Of a DNA stretch of 64,000 nt, positions 1-10,262 are shown one piece after another. The notes under the pieces were generated by a model. The model was not told the origin of the DNA, ran no database searches, and saw only the letters and a list, made by a program, of their open reading frames with translations. Both the position numbers and the translations under genes were made by a program. The stretch spans positions 45,403,980 to 45,467,979 of the forward strand of contig JBCNJP010000025.1 of the NCBI GenBank assembly GCA_039602395.1. Reading direction: 5' to 3'. Position 1 is the stretch's first letter. Every line of letters starts with the position of its first letter. The DNA comes from Deinandra increscens subsp. villosa. Its lineage: Eukaryota > Streptophyta > Magnoliopsida > Asterales > Asteraceae.

Positions 1-61
1 CATGTGATCCATGTTGAAACCCTGGGATTGTGGGATAATCCGTGTTGATAGCATTGGTGGC
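1..61 (+). other. Left flank of TR-GAG 1, part of the plus-strand Tat-like element
   Basis: This short stretch joins to 6653 once TR-GAG 1 and one copy of its 5-bp target duplication (GTGGC) are removed. Across the rejoined site one frame reads a short peptide (WQPPNPGTYADPLRF...) that ends at a TAA near 6742. Upstream of about position 52 that frame is closed, so the peptide could be a last exon beginning after the TAG at 49-51. The peptide is not recognised. It is assigned to the Tat-like element only by position. Confidence 0.4.
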
Positions 62-430
62 TGTTAGAGCCTATTCCTATGCTAACGTGTGTCTCGTGTA
101 TTGTATCTAATCTAGAGCGTCTGTGTGAGTTATAGGGGCTTCATGCTGAGGTGGCCAGACCAAATGGTACGCAGGTCATTTGGTACGGGCGTACCAAATG
201 TTACGCTAGTGGTCCGCCAGCTAGCATGTGTCTACTATAAATAGTTCGTGTTAGAGAGAGCATGTAGTCAGTTCTGTCATTTCTCTATCTCTTAACTGTG
301 TGTTCTTAAGGTGTTTCTCTCTCTACAAGTGTAATCTCTTTGTGAATCAATAAAGCGAAGCTTTATTTACTTCTCGTTGCTTATCCGTTTACCGAATCAT
401 GCAGTAGTAAGATCGTACAGTGGTTTTACA
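62..430 (+). repeat. 5' LTR of TR-GAG 1
   Basis: 369 bp, beginning TG and ending CA. It contains a TATA-like TATAAATA near 236, expected to start the genomic RNA, and an AATAAA signal near 348. Before the TATA box (about 152-222) are several GGTACGC and GGTCCGCC motifs, some in inverted order (CGTACC and GGTACG) that can pair. The same motif forms an array in the leader. Confidence 0.93.
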
Positions 431-432
431 AG

Positions 433-444
433 TGGTATCAGAGC
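433..444 (+). other. Primer binding site of TR-GAG 1 (initiator Met tRNA)
   Basis: TGGTATCAGAGC starts 2 bp after the 5' LTR. It is the standard complement of the 3' end of plant initiator methionine tRNA used to prime minus-strand synthesis in most copia and many gypsy elements. Confidence 0.93.
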
Positions 445-668
445 AATTGGTTGCTCTACTGCTGTGATTTTGGTAAATTTTTCGAATTCTAGAGTGAGAA
501 AGTTTGGGTTTTCTTTGTTTTTCATCAAATTTCCGCAATTCCTAGTGTTTCAATGATGGAAAATGATTTCTGAGTGTTTCTGGAGTGATTTCGCACCTTA
601 CTGAATCAAATTTCAGCTCCAAACATCAAAATTCACGAAGATCAGTCGAAATCAGCTTCGACAGCTTC

Positions 669-967
669 TGGTCCGCTCGAAGAACAGTTGGTCCGCCGTT
701 GGTCCGCTGCTGGTCCGCACGGCAATCTTCATCCGTATTCTGGTCCGCTGAAACTGGTCCGGTAGGCAATCTTCAAAGTTGGTCCGTGGCGGTTATTTTC
801 TGGTCCGCCGTACCATTTGGTCCGCCGTATCAAATTTGGTCCGCTGAGGTAATCTGATCCGCTGGTTCATTTGGTCCGCTGAGCATATTTTGGTCCGCTG
901 ATTTGATCTTGTACGGAGATTGGTACGCTGAATTCTTATGGTCCGCTAAGAATTGATTGGTCCGCTG
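669..967 (+). repeat. Leader array of GGTCCGC-type motifs (TR-GAG 1)
   Basis: About 16 copies of a 7-9 base core TGGTCCGC(T/C)G, with variants GGTACGC, GGTCCGT and GATCCGC, spaced 10-25 bases apart in one orientation. Spacers differ, so this is not a simple minisatellite. It lies in the untranslated leader between primer site and Gag start. The same motif is in the LTR of this element, and in the leader and LTR of LARD 2. Short ORFs through this region are only translations of the array. Confidence 0.85.
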
Positions 968-1173
968 GCAGAAAACATATCTTCACTAAAACTGACGTAA
1001 CTTGCAAACCGTTTGGAGTTACGGAACCCAATACCAGTCAAAACATTCGTCTTTCCGAGATCTAGACTTACACTAACCCAACGGTCTGTACCCCCCAGTT
1101 TGACCCCCAAAATCCGCTTGGAAGACCTTCGTTTTTGAGTTCGAAGTTTTGACGGTAAATTTTTAATTTCAAG

Positions 1174-3219
1174 ATGAGTGATTTTCACGCATTTTCAGCT
1201 GCTCAAACTTCGATACAAGCTATGATGAACTATGATAATGAGATAGGAACAACTCAGAAGGTTCCTAAGTTGTTACAATTGGAAGATTATCACAATTGGA
1301 AGAAACGTTTTGAGTCATACATATTTTCTCAAGATGTTGATTCTTGGATTCCGATTGAAAAAGAATATGAGTATCCGATGATAAGCCCGAGAAAGCCAAA
1401 GATGATAAGTGATTTTGATGCTGACGAAAAGAAGTTCTTTGCCCGAGAAAAGAAAACATATAGCTTTCTTACAATGGCTTTACCTAAAGACTTGATGCAT
1501 CAGTTTAAGAACTACACAACTTGTAAAGAATTGTGGGATGCTATTGCTGAAAGATGTGAGGGTAATGAGCAATACAAGAAGACTCAAAAGAAAGTTTTAA
1601 AGAAAGAATTTGATAATTTTGGACATTGTGACAATGAGAATATCAAAGATTTGATTGCAAGGTTTTCACATTTGATCAATGAACTTGAAGTTGTAGGTGT
1701 CAAGAAAGAAAGTGATGAATTGAAGGCAAAGTTTCTAGAAGCTCTACCTGAAAAATGGGAGAATTTTGTTATGATGTTAACTAATGATCCAAACTATTCA
1801 AGTTGGACATTTAATCAATTGATAAGCAAATTACAAGCTCGTGAAATGGAACTGCTTGTGAAAAAGTCAGCAACTCCGTCTGTTCAAAATCCTGAAGTAT
1901 ATTTTGGAGCAAATTCTGCTACCATGCATGCTAAAGCAAAGTCACATTCTGTCTCAATCAGTAATCCACCGGTAACAGCTTTTCTTGCTGACAAGTCAGA
2001 AAATAATGGTTATTCTTCAGGCTGCAGTTTTACTATTCCTGATAAATCATCAAGCAAGTCTACTTCTAATCAAGCAACCGACAATCTAGCTGCTTTGTTG
2101 AGTGCTTTTGTATCATCTTCATCTGGTTCCATATTTAGTCAAATTGGTAATTCTGGTTTGGTTCCAGACGATCTAAAACAGATGGATGAGGATCAGCTAA
2201 ATAAATTAGATTTGGATTGGCAGTTGGCTATGATTGCTGAAAGAGGAAGACGGTTTATAGGAAAACATGGAAAGGATTCTATCATGGGTGAATTTAGAGG
2301 CACCAAACTGGGTTTAGACAAGTCTAAACTAAAATGTTATAAATGTTCTAGTTTGGGACATTTTGCTCGAGAATGCAAGCTATCTTCTTCTAAACCAAGT
2401 ACTTCGGATAAGCAGGATCACAATAAAGAAGTTAAAGCTATGATATCTCAAACTAATGAAGATTATGACTGGGCTAAAGATTGTCCAGATGAATCTGCAT
2501 TTTTAGCATGTATTGAGGTTAAATCGAGTGAATATGCATCTGAGACAACTACATCTGATACATGTGATTCTGAAGTTAGTGGGTATGAGTCAACATGTGA
2601 ATTTTGTGCCCAAAAAGAAAGAAAGATTCGAGAATTGAGTTCTGAGAAAGAAGTATTGATTATTAAAAAAGACAGAAAGATTTGCGAATTAATTTCTGAG
2701 AAGGAAAGGTTGGTTGTTGAACATGAGAAGAAAGAAGAAGCGATGGAAGATTACAAAAGGAAGTGTGAGGTTGTTGATGAGTTTGTCAAAACTAATGCAA
2801 TGTTGGAAAAAGAAAAGAAGGAGTTGATGGAAGAGTTTGTTAAGCTTCAAACACAATTGGATGAAATGGTTGGTTCAGATAAAGAACAAATTTTGAAGTT
2901 ACAAACAGAGAATGAAGAGTTGGTTAAAAGTGTTGAGAAATGGGAGAGTGAAGCAAAAGATGCGATTGATGATTTTGATAATTTGTTTACGAAATCAACT
3001 GCAAGAGTAGAATCGCTGAAGAAAGCTTATGATGATCTCAAGAAAGAGTTTGATGAAATTACTGCTAAGGAAAATGATCGTCAAATGGAACATTCAACAT
3101 TACTTGATAAAGTCACAGCTTTGACACATGACAACAAGTTGTTGAAACGAAATATTGAGATTCATGAGGAAAGGGTGAAAAGATTACTCAAGAGGTATAT
3201 GATGCCCATGATCAGATGA
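1174..3219 (+). CDS. gag: Gag, N-terminal part (UBN2 region, CCHC knuckle, coiled coil), TR-GAG 1
   Basis: 681 codons. Residues ~30-230 match the copia-type Gag (UBN2) pattern: HNWKKRFESYI, then LWDAIAERCEGN and the KKEFDNF/LINELE segment. A retroviral-type zinc knuckle CYKCSSLGHFAREC is at ~388-401. From ~480 to the end the protein is charged and heptad-like (many E, K and L), predicting a long coiled coil. Expected role is the virus-like particle coat and RNA packaging. The frame ends at 3219 just where coiled-coil coding continues in the next frame, so a 1-base indel near 3170-3185 most likely split one ~1,100-residue Gag; the end overlaps the next ORF as ATGA. The start is the first ATG after the leader array and the only one that keeps the UBN2 start. 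Confidence 0.85.
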   Translation: MSDFHAFSAAQTSIQAMMNYDNEIGTTQKVPKLLQLEDYHNWKKRFESYIFSQDVDSWIPIEKEYEYPMISPRKPKMISDFDADEKKFFAREKKTYSFLTMALPKDLMHQFKNYTTCKELWDAIAERCEGNEQYKKTQKKVLKKEFDNFGHCDNENIKDLIARFSHLINELEVVGVKKESDELKAKFLEALPEKWENFVMMLTNDPNYSSWTFNQLISKLQAREMELLVKKSATPSVQNPEVYFGANSATMHAKAKSHSVSISNPPVTAFLADKSENNGYSSGCSFTIPDKSSSKSTSNQATDNLAALLSAFVSSSSGSIFSQIGNSGLVPDDLKQMDEDQLNKLDLDWQLAMIAERGRRFIGKHGKDSIMGEFRGTKLGLDKSKLKCYKCSSLGHFARECKLSSSKPSTSDKQDHNKEVKAMISQTNEDYDWAKDCPDESAFLACIEVKSSEYASETTTSDTCDSEVSGYESTCEFCAQKERKIRELSSEKEVLIIKKDRKICELISEKERLVVEHEKKEEAMEDYKRKCEVVDEFVKTNAMLEKEKKELMEEFVKLQTQLDEMVGSDKEQILKLQTENEELVKSVEKWESEAKDAIDDFDNLFTKSTARVESLKKAYDDLKKEFDEITAKENDRQMEHSTLLDKVTALTHDNKLLKRNIEIHEERVKRLLKRYMMPMIR

Positions 3220-4505
3220 GGCAAGAGAAATTTTTGTCAAATAGAGCTTCGGAGCAATTGATTGAATCAGAAAAAGCATTGGGTGAAGCTCAAAAGAAAA
3301 TATTTGATTTAAATGTTGAAGTTTTGAATTTGAAACGACAATTGAACAATTTGAAGAATTCACATTCTTTCACAAGCTACTTGTGCAAAAATGAAAATTT
3401 CAAGAAAGTTTTTGGAAGCGAAGAGTATAATCAAATTCCACATCCAGTTATTTCTTCTGATGCTTTAGATGATATCCAGTCTTCTGATGTAAATGGAGAT
3501 TATTCTGAATTTGTGGCTGAGAAATCAGCACAGAAACTGTCAAAGAAGACAGAGGAGAAAGCGAAAAATGTGGTTGGTGTATCTACATTAAAGTTTGTTT
3601 CTGGTGGGTTTATGGCAGATACAAGTGTTGTTTCTACCAACAAACATATTGAGAAAAATGAGAAGGAAGTGAGTGAAGAATCAGCTGCTGCTAAGTTGGT
3701 TGAAGCTAACAAGTTAAAGGATATTAAAGCTTCTTTCAATCAAGCTGCTAAAGCAGGTCCTTCGAGTTCTTCGATTGATTTATCAAAGCTGCCAGGTTAC
3801 AAACAGTCAGGTCTGGGCAGTGAGGGGAAAAAGTTTGAAAAGAATGTCAAGAAGAATATGCCCAAGAAAGCTCCAAAAGAAAAGAAAGACACAAGCTTGG
3901 AACAAATCTATCATTTGGCTCAAGTGTTTATGTCTACAATGGAAAAAGGATTCAGAGGAAAGATCCAGAAGAAGACTTTGTCTGCAAGTTCTTCTAGAGA
4001 TGCTCAAAAAGTTAAAGATTCTTCATCATCTGGATCAAATTCCACACCTCAAAGTCCTACATCGAAATGGGTACATTCTAACCGATTTCAAGTTTTCGAT
4101 GATATTTCTGATCATTTTGAATCTGATGATAGATGTCATCCAGTTCAGGGCAAACCACAATCTAAACGATCATATCGTTTATGCTATCAATGTCGCCGAA
4201 AGGGACACATGGCACAGGATTGTCCTGAAACTGTAAAAAGATCGTTTTCAAACAAATCTGCCACAATTATCGATGAATCAGGCAGAATTTTTACTGAGTC
4301 AACACCATTTAAATCAAAATCTAAAACGAAACAATTTTTCAAATTTGATTCGAGTGTTGGTGGTTCATCACGTGATGATGACTCAATTAAAAATGAAAAA
4401 GCAAAAATGCAGTGGCGACCTAAGTTGGTTACCAATGCTGCAACTGATTTTGTGGAAGACACTGGTCGACCAGAAGTTGTGTGCTTCGGGTCATTTGAAT
4501 ACTAA
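3216..4505 (+). CDS. gag: Gag, C-terminal part (coiled-coil end, second CCHC knuckle), TR-GAG 1
   Basis: 429 codons in a different frame from the N-terminal part, overlapping it by 4 bases. Residues 1-60 continue the coiled coil (EKALGEAQKKIFDLNVEVLNL). The middle is Ser/Lys-rich and low in complexity. A second zinc knuckle CYQCRRKGHMAQDC lies at ~323-336. No protease DSG motif or later pol domain follows; the frame stops at 4505. A second CCHC far from the first is not the usual copia Gag layout, but copia 4 in this window has the same plan. Continuity of the coil across 3216 argues that this was the same protein as the upstream ORF. Confidence 0.8.
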   Translation: MRQEKFLSNRASEQLIESEKALGEAQKKIFDLNVEVLNLKRQLNNLKNSHSFTSYLCKNENFKKVFGSEEYNQIPHPVISSDALDDIQSSDVNGDYSEFVAEKSAQKLSKKTEEKAKNVVGVSTLKFVSGGFMADTSVVSTNKHIEKNEKEVSEESAAAKLVEANKLKDIKASFNQAAKAGPSSSSIDLSKLPGYKQSGLGSEGKKFEKNVKKNMPKKAPKEKKDTSLEQIYHLAQVFMSTMEKGFRGKIQKKTLSASSSRDAQKVKDSSSSGSNSTPQSPTSKWVHSNRFQVFDDISDHFESDDRCHPVQGKPQSKRSYRLCYQCRRKGHMAQDCPETVKRSFSNKSATIIDESGRIFTESTPFKSKSKTKQFFKFDSSVGGSSRDDDSIKNEKAKMQWRPKLVTNAATDFVEDTGRPEVVCFGSFEY

Positions 4506-6267
4506 TCATTTAACCAGTGTGCAGGTTTCTTCAAGAAGACCTGTCGGTGATTGTGAGGTTCAAGCTTCACGCAGTTACTGATAGTGGAGTCTCCTGCTTA
4601 ACTTAAATTGAATGCCTCATATTTCAAACCTGAAAGTTTTTCTGAAAGCTTAAACTGAACGGTATCAGTGTCGATTGGTCAATTTTCTTTCTTTTTACAT
4701 TCGGTATGTAGTTTAGGGGGAGAAAATTGAAAAACCAAAAATAGTGTCTTTGTGTTTTTGTTTTTGTGTTAAAATGAAAATCCAAAAATAGAGTTTTCAT
4801 TTTAAGGGGGTGAAAAATGGAAAAATACAAAAACATTGAAAAAGGGAAAAATTCAAAAACATTAAAAAAATGAGAAATTGTATCCGACATGATTGGGAAA
4901 TGATGGTACATTGGCTTACGTGTCTGGCTCATGGATAAATTAGATGAAAAAGCCATAAGATCATTGTTCGATGTGCTTGGTAGGCTCGGCATTAAATCAA
5001 AAAGTATTCAGATGTGATAAACATTAAAATACTATTGCTTGACCAAGTGGACAACATCTTGATGCATATCTCATGATATCAAGAAACAAATATGTGAAAG
5101 AGAAAATGAGAAGTCACTGAGTATACATGTGTTCATTTTGCAAAGATTTAAACTTGTTTGATTTTCTTTATTTTGTCAAATGATCAGACTTTCTTTGCGT
5201 ATCGAAAGATCGACCTGATTGTTGTTCGTTTGACGTTCTGCTTTATTTTCTTTTGGTGTTTCGTATAACTCATCGGATTTCTCTGCATGTACGGGAGTAC
5301 CGACCTGATTGTTGTTGGGTTATACAATTTCAACTTGTTTTCTTTTCTTATTTTGTTAAATCCAAGGCCTTATCTGCATATCGAATGATCGACCTTAAGG
5401 TAGATGATTTAACGTCCTTATTTCTTTTTGCATGGAACACAGTTGACAGATTCATGAATACAATCATTATGTGATTAAATCACAAATGAAATCACAAAGT
5501 GTGATATAAAAGCAAAAACATATCTGAGTATGTCTGATAGTGTGGGGTACACTGGTCAAAGAAAATCTAATCAATTCAATAACATATCCAGATGTTATGA
5601 GTACGATTGTGCCTGAGTTTAAGATGGACAAATTATACCAGTAATCGACATGACTTGTGTGCTGAAGTAATTGAAATTGAAATGTAGTTCAGCATGTCAT
5701 GACCAATATGATCCCAAGTTGTGATCTTTCTCGCAAAAGACAAAAATAGTGTCTGATTCAGTATTTCATTTCTGTATTGCATTTATGTTTCATATCTGAA
5801 AAATCCAAAAAGATTTTAGATGTGTTTTAGCATAAACTTAGAAAAATCAAAAAGATTTTCGGTGTGTTTTGATTTAATGTTTCAAAAAACCAAAAAGATT
5901 TTGTTTCTTATTTGTTTTCGACCGATCGATACGATGATACAAAATTCAAAATTCAAATTTATATCTTGGATTCTCGAAGAGAAGTTTTGCGCCAAGATTA
6001 AATTAATTTTCAAAAAGGAAAAGAAAGCCGCGTTTCTGTCTTCTGAAATTGCAGGTTTCTGTGTGACAAGACTCAAGCATGGTGAAAGGGGGAGTATGTA
6101 ATATCTTTCACAAGTGGATCCTGAAGTTCAAGGACTGTTCAAGATTGATTCAGCCATGCAAGCTCTATTTCTGGCAAGATTTCAAGTTGAAGATCGGATG
6201 CAGCAATGCTAAAGATTGAAGACTGAAGTGTTGTTAGATAGATAGATAGCTAGATACACTACACGTT
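4506..6267 (+). other. 3' non-coding region of TR-GAG 1
   Basis: 1.76 kb without coding capacity, where pol would be in an autonomous element. It contains diverged short repeats: a block with TCGAxxGATCGACC and GATTGTTGTT recurs near 5200, 5300 and 5385, and AAAATCCAAAAAGATTTT-like blocks recur near 5800-5900. Purine-rich GGGGGAG stretches near 4718, 6089 and 6270 resemble polypurine tracts; only the last abuts an LTR. Confidence 0.6.
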
Positions 6268-6278
6268 AAGGGGGAGTT
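6268..6278 (+). other. Polypurine tract of TR-GAG 1
   Basis: AAGGGGGAGTT lies directly before the TG of the 3' LTR, the position and composition expected for the plus-strand primer. Confidence 0.85.
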
Positions 6279-6647
6279 TGTTAGAGCATATTCCTATGCT
6301 AACGTGTGTCTCGTGTATTGTATCTAATCTAGAGCGTCTGTGTGAGTTATAGGGGCTTCATGCTGAGGTGGCCAGACCAAATGGTACGCAGGTCATTTGG
6401 TACGGGCGTACCAAATGGTACGCTAGTGGTCCGCCAGCTAGCATGTGTCTACTATAAATAGTTCCTGTTAGAGAGAGCATGTAGTCAGTTCTGTCATTTC
6501 TCTATCTCTTAACTGTGTGTTCTTAAGGTGTTTCTCTCTCTACAAGTGTAATCTCTTTGTGAATCAATAAAGCGAAGCTTTATTTACTTCTCGTTGCTTA
6601 TCCGTTTACCGAATCATGTAGTAGTAAGACCGTACAGTGGTTTTACA
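6279..6647 (+). repeat. 3' LTR of TR-GAG 1
   Basis: 369 bp, same length and ends as the 5' copy with about five substitutions. It is followed at once by GTGGC, the duplicated target site. Confidence 0.93.
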
Positions 6648-6652
6648 GTGGC

Positions 6653-7303
6653 AACCTCCCAATCCAGGGACATATGCGGATCCTTTAAGGTTTAAAACGA
6701 ATAATGCATTTTCAACATGGATTGGTGCTAATGTACCAACTTAAGCTTCCGAGGACATGCCCTAGTCAGTCAGTACGACTAAGAGGAAATCCCTAGTTTG
6801 TCAGTACAGCACTGGGCATGACCCCAGAAATAACTCAAAGATTACCTAGTGGCCCAGGATTATTGACCTAATCCCGGGTCATAACAGTTGAAACCTAAGT
6901 AAATTAACTACTTGGCTAGTTAATTCTAATTGTTATGTTCATATGACAGGGAACATTCACAAACCTACTGAAGCTACGAGGAGTTCTAAATCCTGCGGGC
7001 AACCCAGGAATACTAAGGTAAACCCTAGAATGATTCTACGCATTAGCAAATATTTTTCAAATATTTCAAGCACAATCATGTAATTAACGGCAGTTATATT
7101 ATAAGACCCATCCTGGGTCCGGAAAAGCTCCGGCCACCCCAGGATGGGGGCATATCAAAAACTCTGGATTCGAAATCCAGGGGTGGGGCATAATTGTCTT
7201 AAAAAAACCGGGAAACATCAACCGGCATCACATCACAAACATGAAATTAAAATTGTTTTTTAAAAAAAAGAACCACAAAAAACGAGAAGACGACCCCCAA
7301 CCT
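6653..7303 (+). other. Non-coding 3' part of a plus-strand Tat-like gypsy element
   Basis: No ORF beyond the short peptide ending near 6742. The sequence is rich in CCCAGGAT and CCCGGGTC words, which also recur in the LTR at 9355 and link the two. Near 7125-7190 there are short GC-rich inverted words (TCCGG/CCGGA, CCAGGATGG). Confidence 0.4.
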
Positions 7304-9054
7304 TCAGACTGCATCCTGGGTCGTCTCCTTAGCTTCTTCCACCGGCACCTCCTCTGCTGCCTCGGGTTCCTGGGCTGGCGCATCCCCCTCCTTGGGCTGG
7401 TCAATGTCCATGGCGTGATCAGCAGAACCCTTGGATGGGGTACCCTTACTGGTTCCAGGGTCGGCTTTAGGGTCACACCCAGCAGGGATGGTTGCGCCTA
7501 GTTCTCGCAGTTTAGCTGCCCATTCAGTCACATCCCATTTGGGTTTTTTGAACCCCAGGTCCCTGGCCTCCTTAGCCATCTTCAGCCTGCATTGGAGAAG
7601 CGATATGAGGGCTATTAGCCTGCCCTCATCACCCTTTGCAGCCAAGGCAGCCTCGTGATCAGCCCGCGCTTCCACAGCCTTCCTCTACAAGTCCTGCACC
7701 AGCCCCAGGTTCTTGTTAGCCGCCACCCTGGTTAGGTTTAGCTCCTTGTTCAGAGCAACGACATCCCTCTTGGATGAAGGTTCAGCATCCTGGGCACGCT
7801 TTTCAACAGCACGGACCAGCTCAAAGAATCGCCCAGCAATCTGCAAGAAAAGGTAATTTAATTAAATATTTTAGACCTTGAATGGCTTAACTATGCAGAA
7901 AATTCAGGGGTACCCAGGATTTACTTACTTGGCGAGACGAGGCTTCAGCGTGTGTGAGCAGCCCAGCAGCGTCCATGTTTTCCAGGGGTTGCAGGGCAGG
8001 AGCAGCAGTGGCAGCCTTGGTCTTGCGCTTTGTGCCCGAGGTCCTTGAAGAGGGAGCCTTGGGGGCAGACATGGGCTCAGCCTTCACTGTGGTCAAGACC
8101 TGGATGTCTTGTTCAGATCCACCAAGCAGAAAGGCGTCCAGGTCCACATCCTCGAGGTTGATGGGAGTAGTAGCAGCTGGAGAACAGAAACATGAGAAAT
8201 CAACAAAATTCAAGGATCAAAAGGCAGGGTACCAGGATACTTACAACTGGACATGCTGTGAGAAGTGAAGGAAGCAGCTTGATGGGGATCCGCCTTGAAT
8301 TCTCGGTCCTCCTCGGTGATGGTCAAGAATGTCTCGAATCTCTCAAATGCCCCTGGATTTGCAGGACCGATTGAACTCAAGCTAGGCACTACAAAACAGA
8401 AAAATCCAAGGTCAGTATTTGAATAACATATAATGAAAAGAAAATCCTAATACCTAATGCAGGTGAAAACATACCCTCTACTTTCCACCTAATTAGAAGA
8501 CCCATTCCTCCTGGGATGGTTGATCTCTTGACGAAGAAGAATTTTCCCTTCCATTCCTCGTGAAATGAAGCCCGAGGAATCATTTGAACCTCCTTGTTCA
8601 AAGCCTTGAACAAGAACCGATTGCTACCATGGAACTTGAGTTCATAGCCTAGGGCTAATTCAGATAACCCAATCAGGGAATCGAACTCCCTGTTGAGATG
8701 GTCAAAGGTGCCCAGGATTCTCCATATGATGGGGAGGGTTTGGGCATAAGCAAGGTCGGTGGCCTCGAAGAACTCGGCTAAAAGACCGGTGAAATGGTAA
8801 GACAGCTCCATGGAAAAAGGGGTGAACGGGAAGCAGACCCATGTTTCAGAGCTGAAATCCGACCTAAGCCTTCTATCGAAAGGTCTGATTTCAGCAGAAG
8901 AAGGAAGAAGACCTGACGACGACAATGCTGCAATGTCGTTGTCGGTGAAGGTGTAGGTCTCTAATTCCCGGCTTTGCAGGTAATTTTGATCGAGGAAATC
9001 CTCGATTCCTGTCTTCTTGGCCAGGGTTTCCGATCGGATCTTCTTGCGAGTCAT
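7304..9054 (-). CDS. Multi-exon gypsy-type 'putative transposase' (PF04195-like) protein in antisense, with an in-frame stop
   Basis: Four exons are supported by splice signals on the minus strand: 9054-8475 (then GGTATGT), 8388-8245 (after TTTTGTAG, before GTAAGT), 8176-7929 (after TTCTCCAG, before GTAAGT) and 7840-7304 (after TTTTCTTGCAG). The phases of all three junctions agree (1, 1, 0). Exon 1 has FPFTPFSMELSYH and EEWKGKFFFVKRSTIP, which resemble the plant 'putative gypsy type transposon' domain; this is from memory. Exon 3 is acidic then basic, with a TSGTKRKTK stretch. Exon 4 is a helical region with AEKR/RAQDAE-like heptads. A TAG at 7685-7687 interrupts exon 4 while the frame stays open to 7304. 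Such genes lie antisense near the 3' LTR of Tat-lineage elements, as here. Function unknown. Confidence 0.6.
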
Positions 9055-9354
9055 GGTCGGAAAGATAGAAAAGAAAGGGCTGGAACGAGAGATTACCTGG
9101 TCGGAGAAGGTCGGAAGCCAGAGATATCAGTGGAAACCTTTGCTCTCGAAAAGTTAATGGGAAGAGGGGAGAGGTTAAAGCTGATATATTAAGGAGGTTA
9201 GAAGTTGCAGGGGTGATGGCATGTTACCCCACGACGTGGCGCAATGGATCCTTAATTAACGGACATGATCAAAACGGACATGGATTAGACTCTAATTTGA
9301 AAATTTTCACAGCTGTAAGACTTATCTACAACTTGCGAAAATTTGGGGGCAATT

Positions 9355-10262
9355 GTTATACCCTGAATTTTCGGCTGGTAATCCAGGGTACAGGTATAGA
9401 CTTAGGGTAGGATTAACCCAGGAATCGTATGACCCAGAAATTAACAGGTAACGCTGAATGACCCAGAATGTATCAGGAGTAAGGTAATGTCCCAGGATGT
9501 CAACATAATCCAGGGAAGTTCGTATTTATTTTATTTCTGTTATACGTTATTATGACCCAGGATGAGCATAATCCAGGGTCATCCTTATTGTACGAATGAC
9601 CCATCATGTCGAAATGACTCTGCATGCTAGGACATTGTTACTAATGCATTTTGTGTCTATATCTGATCAAGGACAGGTTGACAAAGTCTACCAACGGTCG
9701 AATAGGATGAGTTGGAGACTTATTTCGCACGTGGTCAAAGGGTGTTAGCTGAAAACTCGGTCAACTAACTGAAAAAGACGTTGAAGAGAAGATCCCTGGA
9801 ATATCGGACAAGTTGTTGAAGAGTTAGAAGTATAAATAGAACACTTAGTCATTTCATTTAGCTCACTCGAGCTTTATACATTGTATTCTCGTATTCAATT
9901 CTCTGTTTACTCACTGTACTCAAACAATTTCGTGATCAATAAATTGGTAGCGTGTGTTATCGCTTCCCGGGGTTTTTATGCCGGCGGTGCCTTAGAGACA
10001 TCTAAGGGCTAAGGCCTTTTCCCTAGTAAAATTCTCGGTGTTCTCATCTGCATTCAAGGTTTCATTTGTGTTATCAACTTTCTTAATCGATTTCATAATT
10101 AAACTTACGTTTTTACCCAGGATTCTGACTTTTGTCCCTGGAATTCAACTATTGTCCCAGAATTTTTGCAAACAGTTTTTGTATCTTAATCCTAGGAACC
10201 AAACCTCACAATCTTATTTGGTTCAAATCTTACTAATTTTGCTTAAGTAATTTTTAGCCAAA
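9355..10262 (+). repeat. 3' LTR of the plus-strand Tat-like gypsy element
   Basis: It begins TGTTATACCC right after AAATTTGGGGGCAAT, a polypurine tract typical of Tat-lineage gypsy elements. It contains repeated CCCAGGAT words, a promoter-like TATAAATAG near 9831 and AATAAA near 9938. The right end is inferred from where the Gag frame of the next element loses its expected sequence, so the end is good to about 10 bp. The 5' half of the element lies outside the window. Confidence 0.65.

Larger units (their letters stand above)
62..6647 (+). mobile_element. TR-GAG 1: complete gag-only copia-type LTR element, 6.6 kb
   Basis: Two 369-bp LTRs (62-430 and 6279-6647) start TGTTAGAGC and end TTTTACA. 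I count about five mismatches between them (about 98.6% identity), so the insertion is young. The element is flanked by a perfect 5-bp duplication GTGGC (57-61 and 6648-6652). A primer site for initiator Met-tRNA follows the 5' LTR and a polypurine tract precedes the 3' LTR. The only coding capacity is a long Gag (1174-4505) with a UBN2-type region, two CCHC knuckles and a coiled coil. There is no protease, integrase or reverse transcriptase, so it must be mobilised in trans. It is inserted in a plus-strand Tat-like gypsy element. Confidence 0.93.

Noticed and set aside
585..857. 90-codon ORF in the TR-GAG 1 leader (repeated WSA and VRC/PP words)
   Set aside because: It is only the translation of the GGTCCGC array; no domain, and the array varies by indels that would break a frame.
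3216..3219. ATGA overlap as programmed translational coupling or frameshifting between Gag ORFs
   Set aside because: No slippery site or pseudoknot seen; coiled-coil coding in the downstream frame starts before the overlap, so a simple indel in this copy is more likely.
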